From assembly GCA_022013895.1 (NCBI GenBank), contig JAKLPK010000039.1, positions 1-41,935 of the forward strand: DNA of 41,935 bases, given 5' to 3'. A program made the position numbers and the translations under genes. Below, piece after piece: positions 41,342 to 41,935 of this stretch. A model generated the notes under the pieces. The model saw only the letters and a list, made by a program, of their open reading frames with translations, was not told where the DNA came from and made no database searches. Source of the DNA: Cellulomonas sp. (GTDB taxonomy: Bacteria > Actinomycetota > Actinomycetes > Actinomycetales > Cellulomonadaceae). How positions within the stretch are numbered: the first letter of the stretch is position 1; each line of letters begins with the position of its first letter.

Positions 41342-41935
41342 GTCGTCCCCGCCTGCGCGGGGGTGGTCCCGCGAGCGTCACCCCACCAGCGAGCACCGCA
41401 TAGTCGTCCCCGCCTGCGCGGGGGTGGTCCGCGGTCGGACACCGCTGTCTGGGACAGGAACAGGTCGTCCCCGCCTGCGCGGGGGTGGTCCCCCCCGGGC
41501 AGCGAACGCGTGCGAGTCAGGGCGGTCGTCCCCGCCTGCGCGGGGGTGGTCCGGACGGGCGACTCATCGCCAGGTGCCTGATCTGGTCGTCCCCGCCTGC
41601 GCGGGGGTGGTCCGTCCTCCGGCAAAGCGGAGACGGCCGTCAGCTCGTCGTCCCCGCCTGCGCGGGGGTGGTCCTCCCCCGGCAGGATCAGACCGCCTTC
41701 AACGAGAGTCGTCCCCGCCTGCGCGGGGGTGGTCCCGCACAGGTGTCCGGCGACGCGCAGGTGTACGAGTCGTCCCCGCCTGCGCGGGGGTGGTCCCTAC
41801 GTCACGGCACGCGACCTATTCCGCCTCCGGTCGTCCCCGCCTGCGCGGGGGTGGTCCCCCGTGCCGCGCCGAGCCCGGACACGTCGGTCCGTCGTCCCCG
41901 CCTGCGCGGGGGTGGTCCGTCTCGGACGGTGGCCC
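41342..41935 (+). CRISPR. Type I-E CRISPR array, ten identical repeats (runs off window)
   Basis: Ten 28-nt repeats start at 41342, 41403, 41464, 41525, 41586, 41647, 41708, 41769, 41830 and 41891, always 61 nt apart, so nine spacers of 33 nt are complete and a tenth is cut at the window end. All ten repeats are identical. Each starts GTCGTCCCC, forms the stem CCCCGC/GCGGGG around CTGC and ends GTGGTCC. Cas6e cleavage after the stem leaves an 8-nt handle whose last base is the first base of each spacer unit (C five times, G four, T once). The perfect conservation indicates an active, leader-proximal part of the array. Confidence 0.99.

Noticed and set aside
41320-41625. Open frames through the CRISPR repeats
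   Set aside because: The reading is simply the translated repeat (PPRRRGR-like motif recurring); the DNA is an array.

Overview
The window is very GC-rich (about 70% or more by eye) and reads as a chromosome segment of a high-GC actinobacterium, probably a Micrococcales member near Cellulomonas. Supporting signs are class Ib NrdE/NrdF, a LytR_C protein, an F420-type luciferase-like oxidoreductase, a DinB/DUF664 protein, a GT87 mannosyltransferase-like protein, and many GTG starts with 4-nt ATGA/GTGA overlaps. The genus is inference; no rRNA is present.

Layout. 1-2203: 3' end of nrdE, then nrdF and a perfect palindromic terminator. 2204-7870: a kinase-fold protein lacking key residues, a degenerate GGDEF protein, and divergently a 1316-residue ECF sigma factor fused to a zinc-finger motif, membrane segments and a large Ig-like exterior. 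7927-10223: upp, tadA, a sirtuin and tRNA-Ser(CGA). 10392-13528: a translationally coupled hybrid histidine kinase and REC-EAL c-di-GMP phosphodiesterase. 13803-17144: a DHFR-like protein, an ArsR/SRPBCC pair with a palindromic operator on the arsR start codon, a tyrosine phosphatase and an LLM oxidoreductase. 17157-26189: mostly housekeeping or orphan genes (GT87, LytR_C, small VapB-like protein, CspA, exported protein, active-looking diguanylate cyclase, DinB, FetB-like permease, NCS2 permease, VOC-DUF952 fusion, SRPBCC, MmcQ/YjbR). 26304-30126: a FecCD-type ABC uptake operon ending in a methyltransferase gene. 30183-31861: an ArsB/SLC13-like carrier coupled to a Usp-like protein.

31862-41935: a complete type I-E CRISPR-Cas locus (cas3-cse1-cse2-cas7-cas5-cas6-cas1-cas2), essentially one polycistron, followed by an array of ten identical 28-nt repeats that runs off the window.

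The most notable element is in the roughly 410-nt gap before cas3. Downstream of a consensus-like promoter (TTGACA, 17 nt, TAGCCT) lie two degenerate CRISPR repeats separated by only 22 nt. Both keep the Cas6e hairpin and nearly the full crRNA 5' handle. Cas6e processing would give a crRNA-like RNA with a 21-nt guide. That guide matches a site directly upstream of the promoter's -35 box at seed positions 1-5 and 7-8, with a mismatch at position 6, which Cascade flips out. This is the architecture expected of a cas-regulating RNA (CreR-like) or a CreA-like RNA by which Cascade represses its own operon. The repeats are seen directly; the regulatory role is inference.
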